Source of the DNA: Marinobacter sp. ELB17
Lineage (GTDB): Bacteria; Pseudomonadota; Gammaproteobacteria; Pseudomonadales; Oleiphilaceae
Direction: 5' to 3'
Length of the DNA: 64,000 nucleotides
Assembly: GCF_000169375.1 (NCBI RefSeq)
Contig: NZ_AAXY01000003.1
Coordinates: 62,001-126,000, forward strand
The notes below the pieces were generated by a model that searched no databases, was not told the DNA's origin, and worked only from the letters and a program-made list of their open reading frames with translations. The position numbers and the translations under genes were made by a program. The first letter of the stretch is position 1; every line of letters starts with the position of its first letter. Shown here piece after piece: positions 9,835-19,119 of the stretch.

Positions 9835-10962
9835 ATGAGCAACCAACAACCGAATGATCCGCTATTTCAGCCTTTGACTATGGGCAGCCTCACACTGCCC
9901 AACCGGGTTCTGATGTCACCGCTAACCCGTTCACGTTCAAGCCAACCGGGCGATATTCCGAACGACATGAACACGCAGTATTACCAGCAGCGAGCCAGTG
10001 CTGGGCTGATCCTGAGTGAAGCCACTCAGATTTCTTCCCAGGGCAAGGGCTACGCCTTCACGCCGGGAATTCATTCTCAGGAACAGATTGATGGCTGGAA
10101 AAAGGTAACCGACGCAGTGCGCCTGGCCGGCGGTCGTATCCACATGCAACTGTGGCACGTTGGTCGCATCTCCCGCCCCGAACTGCAGCCGAATGGCCAG
10201 TTACCGGTTGCACCGTCTGCCATCAAACCGAAAGGCGCCAAAACCTATATCAGTGCCGATTCCGGCATGGTGGATGTGCTTGAGCCCCGGGCGCTGGAAA
10301 CCCACGAGATGGCCGGCATTGTCGAACAGTATCGCCAGGGCGCCCTGAACGCACAAAATGCAGGGTTTGACGGCGTTGAGGTTCACGCCGCCAATGGTTA
10401 TCTGTTGGAGCAATTCATAAAAAGCGGCAGTAACCACCGCACCGACGAATACGGTGGCTCATTGGAAAATCGCCTGCGCCTGCCGCTAATGGTGATTGAA
10501 GCCGTCATCGATGTGTGGGGCAAAGACAAAGTGGGCGTTCGTGTTGGCCCAACCGGCAGCTTTAACGGCATGCACGATGACAACCCCATCGAAACCTTTA
10601 CGGCCTTTGCCAAACACCTGAACGACCTGGGGATCGCTTATCTTGAGGTGGTAGAAGACTCATTCCAGGGCAATCACGCCAGCGGTCGCCCGGAAGATAT
10701 CATCGACGCGATTCGAGCTGTTTATGAAGGCACTTACATCGCCAACGGCGCCTACACAGCCGAAGAAGCCCGCACGCGCATCAGCGAAGGCCGTTGCGAC
10801 CTGGTGACCTTCGGCCGCCCGTTTATTGCCAACCCGGACCTGCCCGAGCGGTTCCGCCAGAATGCAACGCTCAACGGCTGGGATGACAGCACCTTCTACG
10901 GTGGCGATGAGCACGGCTATACCGATTACCCCACACTGCAAGAACTCGATATTAGTGCCTGA
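9835..10962 (+). CDS. Old Yellow Enzyme, NAD(P)H:flavin ene-reductase (NemA family)
   Basis: 375 aa FMN-dependent TIM-barrel enzyme that reduces activated alkenes, quinones, N-ethylmaleimide and nitro-esters. Family marks are FQPLTMGSLTLPNRVLMSPLTR at the start, the substrate-binding HAANGYLLEQF (His and Asn hold the electron-withdrawing group), the DEYGGSLENR loop, and the C-terminal flavin-phosphate segment CDLVTFGRPFIANPD. The operator in front and the NemR-like gene upstream suggest induction by electrophiles. Confidence 0.92.
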   Translation: MSNQQPNDPLFQPLTMGSLTLPNRVLMSPLTRSRSSQPGDIPNDMNTQYYQQRASAGLILSEATQISSQGKGYAFTPGIHSQEQIDGWKKVTDAVRLAGGRIHMQLWHVGRISRPELQPNGQLPVAPSAIKPKGAKTYISADSGMVDVLEPRALETHEMAGIVEQYRQGALNAQNAGFDGVEVHAANGYLLEQFIKSGSNHRTDEYGGSLENRLRLPLMVIEAVIDVWGKDKVGVRVGPTGSFNGMHDDNPIETFTAFAKHLNDLGIAYLEVVEDSFQGNHASGRPEDIIDAIRAVYEGTYIANGAYTAEEARTRISEGRCDLVTFGRPFIANPDLPERFRQNATLNGWDDSTFYGGDEHGYTDYPTLQELDISA

Positions 10963-10979
10963 TCAGAATTTTCTGATCA
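10960..10979 (+). promoter_or_regulatory. Perfect inverted repeat spanning the OYE stop codon
   Basis: Arms of 9 bp (10960-10968 and 10971-10979) built on TGATCA with a 2-bp centre; the left arm contains the OYE stop TGA. Too little loop for a normal terminator. It may be an operator for the following SDR gene or an mRNA structure between the genes. Confidence 0.45.
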
Positions 10980-10995
10980 AAACAGGAGAAAAATT

Positions 10996-11745
10996 ATGAG
11001 CAACACCAACGATCCGATTAATGGCAAGATTGTCATCATCACAGGCGCCAGCAGCGGTTTGGGCGAGTCCACCGCCCGCCACCTGGCCGACCGTGGTGCC
11101 AAACTGGTACTGGCAGCCCGCAGGGAAGACCGTCTGAAGTCTTTGGCCGAAGAGCTGGAAGCAAAAGGGGCAGAAGTCTTGTGGCAGGTCACCGATGTTA
11201 CCGATCGCACACAGGTCGAAAGCCTGGCTGCAGCAACCAAAAAGAAATTTGGCCGTATTGATGTTCTGATCAACAACGCTGGCCTTATGCCCCTGGCGCC
11301 GCTGGATGCCCTGAAGGTAGACGAGTGGGAACAGATGATAGACGTCAACATCAAGGGCGTTTTGTATGGCATTGCGGCCGTGTTGCCCACCATGCGCGAA
11401 CAACACAGCGGACACGTGATCAACTTATCTTCGGTAGCCGGGCACAAAGTGTTTCCGGGCGGTGCAGTTTATTGCGCGACCAAATACGCAGTCAGAGCCC
11501 TGTCTGAAGGCTTGCGCATGGAAGCCGGTGACGAGATTCGCAGCACCAACATTTCACCGGGTGCGATTGCCACCGAGCTGACCAGCACTATTACCGACCC
11601 CGATGCAGCCAAGGCAGCGGAAGAGCTTTACAAGGTCGCGATCAACGCCGATTCGGTTGCCCGTGCCATTATCTACGCCATTGAACAGTCCCATGACGTC
11701 GATATCAACGAGATCATCCTGCGCCCTACGGCTCAGGAGATGTAA
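10996..11745 (+). CDS. Short-chain dehydrogenase/reductase (classical SDR)
   Basis: 249 aa NAD(P)-dependent oxidoreductase. The cofactor motif is TGASSGLG, the stabilising motif NNAG, and the catalytic set Ser (NLSSVAG) plus YCATK. The ending [10 protein letters not shown]...[12 protein letters not shown] matches the YdfG-like group acting on hydroxy acids or aldehydes. It is 33 bp behind the Old Yellow Enzyme with an AGGAG ribosome site, so probably co-transcribed and part of the same carbonyl/electrophile response. Confidence 0.9.
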   Translation: MSNTNDPINGKIVIITGASSGLGESTARHLADRGAKLVLAARREDRLKSLAEELEAKGAEVLWQVTDVTDRTQVESLAAATKKKFGRIDVLINNAGLMPLAPLDALKVDEWEQMIDVNIKGVLYGIAAVLPTMREQHSGHVINLSSVAGHKVFPGGAVYCATKYAVRALSEGLRMEAGDEIRSTNISPGAIATELTSTITDPDAAKAAEELYKVAINADSVARAIIYAIEQSHDVDINEIILRPTAQEM

Positions 11746-11769
11746 ACCCGCTTTCGAGCTGGTGAAGTT

Positions 11770-11796
11770 CCGGGCGCCGACCCTGTTGGCGCCCGG
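11770..11796 (+). terminator. Probable terminator hairpin after the SDR gene
   Basis: Nine perfect GC-only pairs (CCGGGCGCC at 11770-11778 with its complement at 11788-11796) with a 9-nt loop, 24 bp past the stop. No T run follows, so it may be a weak terminator or an mRNA 3' stabiliser. Confidence 0.5.
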
Positions 11797-11947
11797 CAAT
11801 ACCCCCTACATATCCGGGACCTTCTGGTTCACATCCAGAATGGCACCGTCAGGCTTAAACGAACCCTCATAGAAGCGTTGTGGATAATCCTTTTAACCCG
11901 CGGAAGCGTAGTGTTATAACCATACGGGGCTTAATGAGGAATTTACG

Positions 11948-13273
11948 TTGCGCACGCTTTACTGGTTTACCAGAGATCTTCGCTTACACGACAACGCCGC
12001 CTTGCTGGCAGCGTCCAAGTCGGACATGCTGCTGTGCGTTTACGTTGTAGAACCACGATGGTTCAAACCTGGGCCGTTACAGTGCAAAACCATGGGCCAC
12101 CACCGCTGGCGCTTTTTATGGCAAAGCCTGATTGGGCTGGAACGCAGCCTGCGCGCCTTGGGCCAGCGCCTGCACATCGCCTGGGGCGACCCGGAAACCG
12201 TGATTCCTGCGTTGGCCCACGGCCACGTCATCAGCCGAATTGTGCGTTCGCGCCAGCCCGGTACCCGTGAAGCCGTGCAGTGGCAAACTCTTCAGGACAA
12301 ACTCCCGAAAATAGCGTTCACGCAATACGAAACCCTCGGCCTGTTTACTGAAAGCCTGCTGCCTATGCCCTTGCAGGACTTGCCGACGACCTTTTCCCAG
12401 TTTCGTAAACTGATTGAAAAAAAGGGCGACCGGGGGCCATCGCGGTTGCGCATTCCAACGTTAAAAATGCTACCGCCGGCACCGGGTTTGCCAGACGATA
12501 ATCGCGGCGAATGCCCGGCCATTCAGGAGCCGACACAGCCGCAAGCGTTCAGGGGCGGCGAGCAAGCAGGCCTGGCGCGCTTGCAGGATTTTTTAGCGGG
12601 CACTCATGCCATTGACACCTACAAGGAAACCCGCAACGCGCTGGACGACTGGAATTCATCGTCCAAGTTCTCGCCCTGGCTTGCCCATGGTTGCCTGTCA
12701 GCACGCGAAGTAGCAGACAGCATCAGCCTTTATGAGCAGCAACACACCAGCAACGAATCCACCTACTGGCTCTGGTTTGAAGTTCTTTGGCGTGAATATT
12801 TTTACTGGTATGCCCTGCGGCACGGGTCTGAGCTATTCCGTCGCGACGGTGTGCAAGGCAAGCGCCAGTCCGTGACTTTCTACGGCCACCGTTTCAAGGC
12901 CTGGTGCGAGGGCAATACCTCGTATCCGCTGGTGAATGCCGCCATGAACCAGCTGCGGGAGACCGGTTACATCAGTAACCGCAGCCGCCAACTGGTCGCC
13001 AGCTGCTTTATTAACGAGCTTGAGCTGGACTGGCGCTATGGTGCAGCCTGGTTTGAGCAGCAATTGATCGATTATGATGTGGCCAGCAATTACGGGAACT
13101 GGCAATATCTGGCAGGTGTGGGCGCCGACCCCCGCGGACTGCGCCGTTTCAACCTGGACAAGCAAGCCCAGCAATACGACCCCAACGGTACCTTTGTTGA
13201 GCGCTGGAACGGCCACGCCGATCAGCCCGTAGGGCTGCACACCGTGGATGCGGCTGACTGGCCGCTCTCCTGA
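11948..13273 (+). CDS. DASH-type cryptochrome / photolyase
   Basis: 441 aa flavoprotein that repairs UV dimers in single-stranded DNA or senses blue light. The N-terminal photolyase alpha/beta domain starts LYWFTRDLRLHDNAALL. The FAD-binding helical domain contains YKETRNALDDW, SKFSPWLAHGCLS, WFEVLWREYFYWYA and the DASH-specific GNWQYLAGVGADPR near residue 385. The length fits bacterial DASH members. The start is TTG 11948 with a GAGGA ribosome site; no better ATG lies ahead of the conserved first strand. The YkvA gene follows after 27 bp. Confidence 0.92.
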   Translation: MRTLYWFTRDLRLHDNAALLAASKSDMLLCVYVVEPRWFKPGPLQCKTMGHHRWRFLWQSLIGLERSLRALGQRLHIAWGDPETVIPALAHGHVISRIVRSRQPGTREAVQWQTLQDKLPKIAFTQYETLGLFTESLLPMPLQDLPTTFSQFRKLIEKKGDRGPSRLRIPTLKMLPPAPGLPDDNRGECPAIQEPTQPQAFRGGEQAGLARLQDFLAGTHAIDTYKETRNALDDWNSSSKFSPWLAHGCLSAREVADSISLYEQQHTSNESTYWLWFEVLWREYFYWYALRHGSELFRRDGVQGKRQSVTFYGHRFKAWCEGNTSYPLVNAAMNQLRETGYISNRSRQLVASCFINELELDWRYGAAWFEQQLIDYDVASNYGNWQYLAGVGADPRGLRRFNLDKQAQQYDPNGTFVERWNGHADQPVGLHTVDAADWPLS

Positions 13274-13300
13274 CTTAAGGGCCTTCATTCAGGACACGCT

Positions 13301-13699
13301 ATGGCATCTTTCAGTGAACGCACCGCCCACAGGCAGCTGAAATCGGAGTCTGACAACGTCAAGCAAGCCGATATTCAACGCCTGTTAGAAAAGCAGCAAG
13401 CGGTAGAGGAAAAAGTTAAAAATAGTGGTAAACTCGATCGGTTCACAACCGACATAAAACTGATGTTTTCATTGGTGAGGGACTACTATAATGGTCGCTA
13501 TCGCAGCATACCGTGGAAAAGCATCGCCGCCATTGTTGGCGCACTGATTTACGTTTTAAACCCGCTGGATCTGATTCCAGACCTTATCTTGACCATCGGC
13601 TTTGTGGACGATGTGGGCGTGGTTGCGTTGTGCCTGAAACTGGTGGAGTCAGACTTGCACCGTTATGCAGCATGGAAAGAACTGCAGGACACGGACTGA
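13301..13699 (+). CDS. YkvA family (DUF1232) small membrane protein
   Basis: 132 aa. The C-terminal half is the DUF1232 motif: LIYVLNPLDLIPDLILTIGFVDDVGVV, a short hydrophobic hairpin with the invariant NPLDLIPD and DD. The N-terminal half is charged and coiled-coil like. Function is unknown in the family. It lies between the cryptochrome and the stator genes with short gaps. Confidence 0.88.
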   Translation: MASFSERTAHRQLKSESDNVKQADIQRLLEKQQAVEEKVKNSGKLDRFTTDIKLMFSLVRDYYNGRYRSIPWKSIAAIVGALIYVLNPLDLIPDLILTIGFVDDVGVVALCLKLVESDLHRYAAWKELQDTD

Positions 13700-13771
13700 A
13701 AAGGCCCGCGTAAAAACGGTCGGTAACACCGGCCCCTTCGATAACAACAACTTGAGTATTCTGGAGTTACT

Positions 13772-14557
13772 GTGGATTTTGCCACTCTGATTGGCCTGGT
13801 TGGCGCGATGATGTTGATCGCCTCGGCGGTTATTTTAGGCGTGTCACCGGACGTGTTTCTTAACGTCCCGGCGCTGCTGATTGTTATTGGAGGTAGTCTT
13901 TTGGTGGTTTTGGCCAAATTCAGTTTTGAGCAGTTTCTGGGCGCATTTAAAGCAGCGATCCGCGCTTTCAAGTTCAAACTTCCGGAAACCCGCGCAGCCA
14001 TCGACGAGCTGGTAGATATTGCGAATGTAGCGCGGCGCCAAGGCGTGCTGGGCCTGGAAGGGCGCGAGGTAAGTTCGCCATTTCTTGGTAACGGCATTCA
14101 GATGTTGGTCGACGGCCAAGACGGTGCCACCATCAAACAACTGCTCAGTAAAGAGCAACTGATGACCCTGGAGCACAACCGCTCCGGCGCCAAAGTGTTT
14201 ACCGCCTTCGCAGATGTGGGCCCTGCCATGGGCATGATCGGCACGCTGATTGGCCTGGTGCAAATGCTGGCCAATATGGAAGACCCGAAATCGATTGGCC
14301 CTGCCATGGCGGTGGCGCTTCTAACAACGCTGTACGGTGCCATGATGGCGACCATGATTGCCTCGCCTATTGCGGACAAGCTGTCATTGCGAATGACCCA
14401 GGAAGCTCGCATGCAGTCGCTCTATATAGACGCTCTAGGCGCAATTCAGGAAGGCGTTAACCCGCGAATTATCGAGCAGATGCTGTCCAGTTATCTGTCA
14501 CCCAAAGAGCGCGAAAAAGTGCCTGAAGATGCCAGCGCAGCTGCGGCAGACAGTTAA
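13772..14557 (+). CDS. pomA: Flagellar stator protein PomA/MotA
   Basis: 261 aa, four membrane helices: two near the N-terminus, a long cytoplasmic loop, and two at about 150-210 containing GPAMGMIGTLIGLVQMLANM, where the conserved Pro and Thr line the ion path. Length and sequence match PomA of Na+-driven motors more than E. coli MotA. The start is GTG 13772. It is followed 3 bp later by pomB, so the two are coupled. No other flagellar gene is present in the window. Confidence 0.93.
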   Translation: MDFATLIGLVGAMMLIASAVILGVSPDVFLNVPALLIVIGGSLLVVLAKFSFEQFLGAFKAAIRAFKFKLPETRAAIDELVDIANVARRQGVLGLEGREVSSPFLGNGIQMLVDGQDGATIKQLLSKEQLMTLEHNRSGAKVFTAFADVGPAMGMIGTLIGLVQMLANMEDPKSIGPAMAVALLTTLYGAMMATMIASPIADKLSLRMTQEARMQSLYIDALGAIQEGVNPRIIEQMLSSYLSPKEREKVPEDASAAAADS

Positions 14558-14560
14558 CCG

Positions 14561-15502
14561 ATGGAAGACTTCCCGGAAGAAGAAAAGCCTGGTATCCCGG
14601 CGTGGGTTGTGACATTTGCCGACTTGATGTCGCTGTTGCTGTCCTTTTTTGTGCTGTTACTGTCGTTTTCTGAAATCGACGCTCAGAAGTTCAAGCAGAT
14701 TGCCGGCGAACTGTCCGCAGCCTTCGGTGTTCAACGCGATGTGCCTGCAGTGGAAGTGCCTATGGGCACCAGCATCATATTCGACAATTTCTCGTCGGCT
14801 CCGGCGGAGCCGACCGTAATCAATGAAATAAAGCAGACCACCACCGATCAGAAGCCAGAAGTGGATACCCTGCGGGGCGCCGTCGACAGCGCTGCCTTAG
14901 CCGAAGCTACCAAAGCCGCGAAAGCCGCCGAGCAGGAAAAAATTCAGGAGCAGCTGGAACAGCTGCGCAAAGTGCTGGAACCGGCGCTCAATGACGGCCG
15001 CATCGCCGTGACTCAGGAACAACACCGTATTGTGATTCGGGTGGAAGAAAAAGGCTCCTTTCCGTCGGGATCTGCCAAGCTGACCTGGGAGTTCGAGAGC
15101 CTGTTGCTGGAAATAGCAGAAGTATTGGCCAGCATTCCCGGAGAGTTAACGATAGAGGGCCACACAGATAATGTGCCCATCAGTACTGACCGGTTTTACA
15201 GCAACTGGGACCTGTCTGCCGCCCGCGCCGCCTCTGTAGCCAACGCGTTGCTGGCCAGTGGAACCGTCGAACCCGACCGACTGGCGGTAAAGGGCCTGGC
15301 GGATACCGCGGCACGGGTGGATAACGATTCGGCGGAGAACAGAGCGAAAAACCGGCGGGTTGAGATCATTATTGATCTGTCAGACCCTCTGGAAGAGCAG
15401 GAAATTCAGCTGCGTGACATCATCGACGGCCAGCTACCGGGCCAGGATACGGTGATCGACATACAATACGGGCCGGTTCCGGTAGAAAACATCACCTGGT
15501 AA
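14561..15502 (+). CDS. pomB: Flagellar stator protein PomB/MotB with OmpA peptidoglycan-binding domain
   Basis: 313 aa. A single membrane helix carries the ion-binding Asp in TFADLMSLLLSFFVLLLSF; a helical linker rich in Ala, Lys and Glu (about 110-140) forms the plug/coiled coil. A C-terminal OmpA-like domain (about 165-285) has LTIEGHTDNVPI and ENRAKNRRVEI, which bind peptidoglycan and anchor the stator. The coupling ion (Na+ or H+) is not proved by sequence. Confidence 0.93.
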   Translation: MEDFPEEEKPGIPAWVVTFADLMSLLLSFFVLLLSFSEIDAQKFKQIAGELSAAFGVQRDVPAVEVPMGTSIIFDNFSSAPAEPTVINEIKQTTTDQKPEVDTLRGAVDSAALAEATKAAKAAEQEKIQEQLEQLRKVLEPALNDGRIAVTQEQHRIVIRVEEKGSFPSGSAKLTWEFESLLLEIAEVLASIPGELTIEGHTDNVPISTDRFYSNWDLSAARAASVANALLASGTVEPDRLAVKGLADTAARVDNDSAENRAKNRRVEIIIDLSDPLEEQEIQLRDIIDGQLPGQDTVIDIQYGPVPVENITW

Positions 15503-15512
15503 CCACCGCCCA

Positions 15513-16637
15513 TCACGGTGAACCGCGGTACCCGGTCAGTTCCATATAGCCCTCACCACTGTGGCTGCCAGACACGCTCAACGGACTTTCCCAATAGGGA
15601 AAGAGCCCGTTATTGATATAGCTGCCGGCAGGTGCCGCCAGATTAATATCCACCTGATATTGCGGTATCTGCAGGCGCCATAGATTGGGCGTAGCACCAC
15701 TGAAACCCAGCGGTGTCAGGCTGAGCGCATCAGGCGGCAATGCCACCGACTCGCCGGACTCTGGAATCCAGGTGCCCGACAGAAACCCACCGTCCTGCTG
15801 CCGTAACTGAAACGCCATTACCTTATCGCCAGAATCCAGGTGCAGAGCAAACCAGTCCCAGCCCTGCTGCCCGGCTTTCAAAAACTGGCTGCTCCACTCC
15901 CGATCAAACCATCCTCTGCCAGCGACCGTTTGGGTTTCGCCCTTAAGGGTCAGCTCACCGCTGATAGCGATGTCGACCAGGCTAAAATACATTGAGCCCT
16001 CGCCGCTTGCGGACTTCGCGCTGAAGCCCTGATCGCCATGGGCCACCGGCTCACCCTGAACTCGCAACAACAGATCGTAACCCCACTGGGGCGTGTTCAC
16101 CTGCAGGCGTAAGGCGCCGTCAGGCTGTTGGGTCAGCCGCCAGTCATCAAGCCAGATATCCAGTGGGTTGGCCACGGCCCCGGCCTGGCCAATGTCGCCG
16201 CGGGCGAATTTTTCGGCAAACCGGTGTTCACCTTCAAGGCTGACCGCCGCATGAGCCATCCAGGCTGCCTGCAACGGCCACAGTTCTGCTGCCGGCGGCT
16301 CTTCTGACGCAGGGCGCGGCTCAATAGCCTGGCGAAACTGGGTCCACTGCACGCCCACCGGCTCGCCGTCTGCGGTTTTTAGATTGGCCGTTAAATACCA
16401 CCATTCAATACGATGTTGCGGGTGCGGGCCCCAGTCATCGGGAAAACGCAACCGATCCCCCGGCCCTGGCTGCAAGAAGGGCTCACTCTGACTGCCGTCG
16501 ATGGCCTGAGCCAGGCCGGCAAAACCACCGGTGTCTGACTCTTGCGAGCACCCTGCCAACAACACAGAGACGGATAGCAGCACAAGAGTTGCGGCTTTTT
16601 GAAAAAAACCTGTGAGCCAGTTTTGTGTTTTTATCAT
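15513..16637 (-). CDS. AttH/CrtC-family lipocalin-like lipoprotein
   Basis: 374 aa. A lipoprotein signal (VSVLLAGC, lipidated Cys near residue 30) is followed by the AttH/hydroxyneurosporene-synthase fold: HRIEWWYLTANLKT, GRGWFDREWSSQFL and WDWFALHLDSGDKVMAFQLR are its fingerprint. Such proteins accompany LolD/FtsX-like exporters, but their ligand is not known. Its ATG overlaps the permease stop (ATGA at 16634-16637), placing it last in the seven-gene operon. Confidence 0.9.
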   Translation of the reverse strand: MIKTQNWLTGFFQKAATLVLLSVSVLLAGCSQESDTGGFAGLAQAIDGSQSEPFLQPGPGDRLRFPDDWGPHPQHRIEWWYLTANLKTADGEPVGVQWTQFRQAIEPRPASEEPPAAELWPLQAAWMAHAAVSLEGEHRFAEKFARGDIGQAGAVANPLDIWLDDWRLTQQPDGALRLQVNTPQWGYDLLLRVQGEPVAHGDQGFSAKSASGEGSMYFSLVDIAISGELTLKGETQTVAGRGWFDREWSSQFLKAGQQGWDWFALHLDSGDKVMAFQLRQQDGGFLSGTWIPESGESVALPPDALSLTPLGFSGATPNLWRLQIPQYQVDINLAAPAGSYINNGLFPYWESPLSVSGSHSGEGYMELTGYRGSP

Positions 16638-19114
16638 CGTTCATCACCCCTCAGGCTGGCGGCGGAAACCGGTTTTGGGCTGCTTCCGCCAAGCTGGCTG
16701 CGCATCAGCAGCGTAATGCTAAGCCCGATCAACACACTCACAACCCCCAACTGAAGCCAGAATCCTGGGTAGATCGCCATGGGTAAAGACCAGCCAAAAG
16801 CCAATGGATTAATTCGATGCACCAGAACCCAGGTCAACCAGACGCCCAGGGGCAATGCCAACAGGGTAATCGACAGGGTCAGGGTAAGCGCCAGCCAGCC
16901 CAGCTGCGCCAGAACCTGGCGCTTGGTGAGCCCCCACACCTGGAGCAAGCGGAAATACCAGGCCCGGGTGCTGAAAAACACCCAGCCCATAATCAGTAAG
17001 GCAACCGCCGCCAGCACCAGAGTGACAAAGGTCATGGCGCGGGTCAGCAAAAACGTCTGGTCAAACACCGCATCGGCCAACTCGCGGATTCGCTTGTTAT
17101 CACGTACCCGCACGCTTTCTACCTGCCACAGCCGTTGAAGGCCATCGGTTATCATCGTAATGTCGCTTGCGCCTGGGCTGATCGAAAAACTTTCAAACAC
17201 CGGCACAAACTCGTCCGGCAAGAGTTCAAGGTTGATCAACACTTCCCCGGCTGGGCGGCCGTAATCCGCATAAATCGCCAGCACCGGCCGTTCAAGCCGG
17301 GTGTTCGCCAATGTCAGCACCAAGGTATCCCCTACCGCCAGCGGGTAACGACGCGCCAGCTGCTCGTTCACCATAACGCCTTCACCCGCAGCAAAACCCT
17401 GCCAGGGCTGGTCACCGGCGGCCTGCAGGCTCCACATGGTCAGTAGCGGGCTAACGGGCCCTAGTGCAAACAAGTCAACCGACTGCGCTTTTCTGTCCGT
17501 TTTTGAACCAGCCATTTTTGAATCAGCCATTTTTGGGTTATCCATTTTTGGATCCGCCATTGCTGGGTCATTCGCCGCTGCCGGCAGTTGCGCTACGCCG
17601 CGCACCACTTGATGCCAGTCACCGCTTTGCGCCAGCTCCGGCTGCGCAGCCAGCCACTGCGCGGCCGCATTCGCGCTGGCACCGGCAGGCACTTCAATAA
17701 AATAATCGGCGGCCAGGCGCTGACCCAGCCACTCGTCAAAGGTGACTTCAAACACGGTTACCAATGCCTGCACCGCCAACACCATCGCCAGCGCAAACTG
17801 CAACGCAACCAAAGGCAGGGCCAGCCTGCGGGCCATAACCCCAAGCTCGGTGTGACGCCAGCACGCTAATGGCTCCCGCGTTTTCCGGGCAAGTGTTGCA
17901 GACAGCGCGGCAATGGCAAATGGCGCGGCAATACCGGTAGCGGCAAACACCAGCGCAACCGCAAAAAACACCAGCGGCAGCGACTGCGCCAGTAGCGCCA
18001 CCGCCAGGCCTATCGCAGCCAAAGGCAGCGCCAACCAAGGCCACGGCCTCACTCCAAATCCAGTCAAAAGCTTCGCCGGTAAAGCAAACGACAACACGGC
18101 CGCCGTGCGCAGCAGCAGCGCCTGCACATTCTGCGCCAGGCACACCACCAGCACGATGGCCATCATGGTCGCTATCGACGTAAGCCAGTTTTCTGATTGG
18201 CCGGCGTACAGCGGCGTATCGAAAAGGCTGTCCAAAGCTTGACCAAAACCACCGCTCACGGTGCCCGCCAGCAGGCGTCCAAGCCACACACCCGGTACCA
18301 CGCTCAGCAGCGCCAGCAGCAGAATTTCAACCAACAATACCCGGTTAATGGCTGACGGCATAACGCCAAACCGCTGCAGCAGGGCAAAGCTGTCACGACG
18401 CTGGGCCATGCCCAATTGGTAAACGCTGCGCAGCAGCAAGGCCGTAATCAACAGCACCAAAAATCCCAGAGCGTCTAGATTCAGCAGAAAGCTGTCGCCC
18501 AACTCGCCGGTGTCAGGGCCTAATGAGAAACCCGTCATCCGATAATCTGCGGGCAAAGCGGATGCCGGCTCAGGCGGCACGATTAACAGGCTCAGGCTTA
18601 CGTTGCTCGGGGCAACATTTTGCGCCAGCTCCGCGGCTTCGCTAATGTCGATAAAAGGGTCACCGTTTAACACCGGGGTCCAGGCCGGCTCAGGTTTTTT
18701 TGATGATTCAGGGCTGTCTATTCGTTCAGGGCTGTTATTACCGGCGGCAGGGGCAGTTTGCGCAAAGCAACCAGCGGCCAGTGGGTCTACCCCCACCAAC
18801 CGGCCGCCCTGCCCCGGGCGTTCCACTTCCAGCCAGGGCGTTACACACAGTCCGGCACGGCGCAGGGTTACAAAATCGGCCACCGTCAGTGCCTGGCCAT
18901 CAACGCGTTCTAACTGACTGCGTGCGGCCGCGGCCTGCTCGCTCTGGCCCAGACTGGCTCGCGCCTGAGTCGTCAGGTGATTCACGCCGGTCCACAACAT
19001 GGTGGCCAGCATAATCATCAGCGCCAGCGCCAGCAGTTGCAGGGGGTGGCGGCGATAATGGCTGAACAGAACGGAGAACAGGTTTGAAAACTGAGACGCT
19101 GAAAACAAGAACAT
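16634..19114 (-). CDS. FtsX-like ABC transporter permease (MacB/AttF type)
   Basis: 826 aa from ATG 19114; the frame is open 90 bp further but that would overlap the ATPase, and a GGGGG ribosome site precedes 19114. One N-terminal helix (ALALMIMLATMLW), a large periplasmic domain, then helix groups in the middle and at the end give the duplicated FtsX layout (about 8-10 spans). It would work with the LolD-like ATPase to move lipid or lipoprotein-like cargo, by mechanotransmission rather than classic transport. The second periplasmic domain contains five 15-bp tandem repeats (17497-17571). Confidence 0.9.
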   Translation of the reverse strand: MFLFSASQFSNLFSVLFSHYRRHPLQLLALALMIMLATMLWTGVNHLTTQARASLGQSEQAAAARSQLERVDGQALTVADFVTLRRAGLCVTPWLEVERPGQGGRLVGVDPLAAGCFAQTAPAAGNNSPERIDSPESSKKPEPAWTPVLNGDPFIDISEAAELAQNVAPSNVSLSLLIVPPEPASALPADYRMTGFSLGPDTGELGDSFLLNLDALGFLVLLITALLLRSVYQLGMAQRRDSFALLQRFGVMPSAINRVLLVEILLLALLSVVPGVWLGRLLAGTVSGGFGQALDSLFDTPLYAGQSENWLTSIATMMAIVLVVCLAQNVQALLLRTAAVLSFALPAKLLTGFGVRPWPWLALPLAAIGLAVALLAQSLPLVFFAVALVFAATGIAAPFAIAALSATLARKTREPLACWRHTELGVMARRLALPLVALQFALAMVLAVQALVTVFEVTFDEWLGQRLAADYFIEVPAGASANAAAQWLAAQPELAQSGDWHQVVRGVAQLPAAANDPAMADPKMDNPKMADSKMAGSKTDRKAQSVDLFALGPVSPLLTMWSLQAAGDQPWQGFAAGEGVMVNEQLARRYPLAVGDTLVLTLANTRLERPVLAIYADYGRPAGEVLINLELLPDEFVPVFESFSISPGASDITMITDGLQRLWQVESVRVRDNKRIRELADAVFDQTFLLTRAMTFVTLVLAAVALLIMGWVFFSTRAWYFRLLQVWGLTKRQVLAQLGWLALTLTLSITLLALPLGVWLTWVLVHRINPLAFGWSLPMAIYPGFWLQLGVVSVLIGLSITLLMRSQLGGSSPKPVSAASLRGDER
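17497..17571 (-). repeat. Five tandem 15-bp repeats inside the FtsX-like permease gene
   Basis: Five units with the + strand core CCATTTTTG plus six variable bases run 17497-17571. On the coding strand they encode imperfect pentapeptides such as MADPK, MDNPK and MADSK. Copy number can change without shifting the frame, so this is a candidate length-variable linker in the periplasmic domain. Confidence 0.85.
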
Positions 19115-19119
19115 GAACG

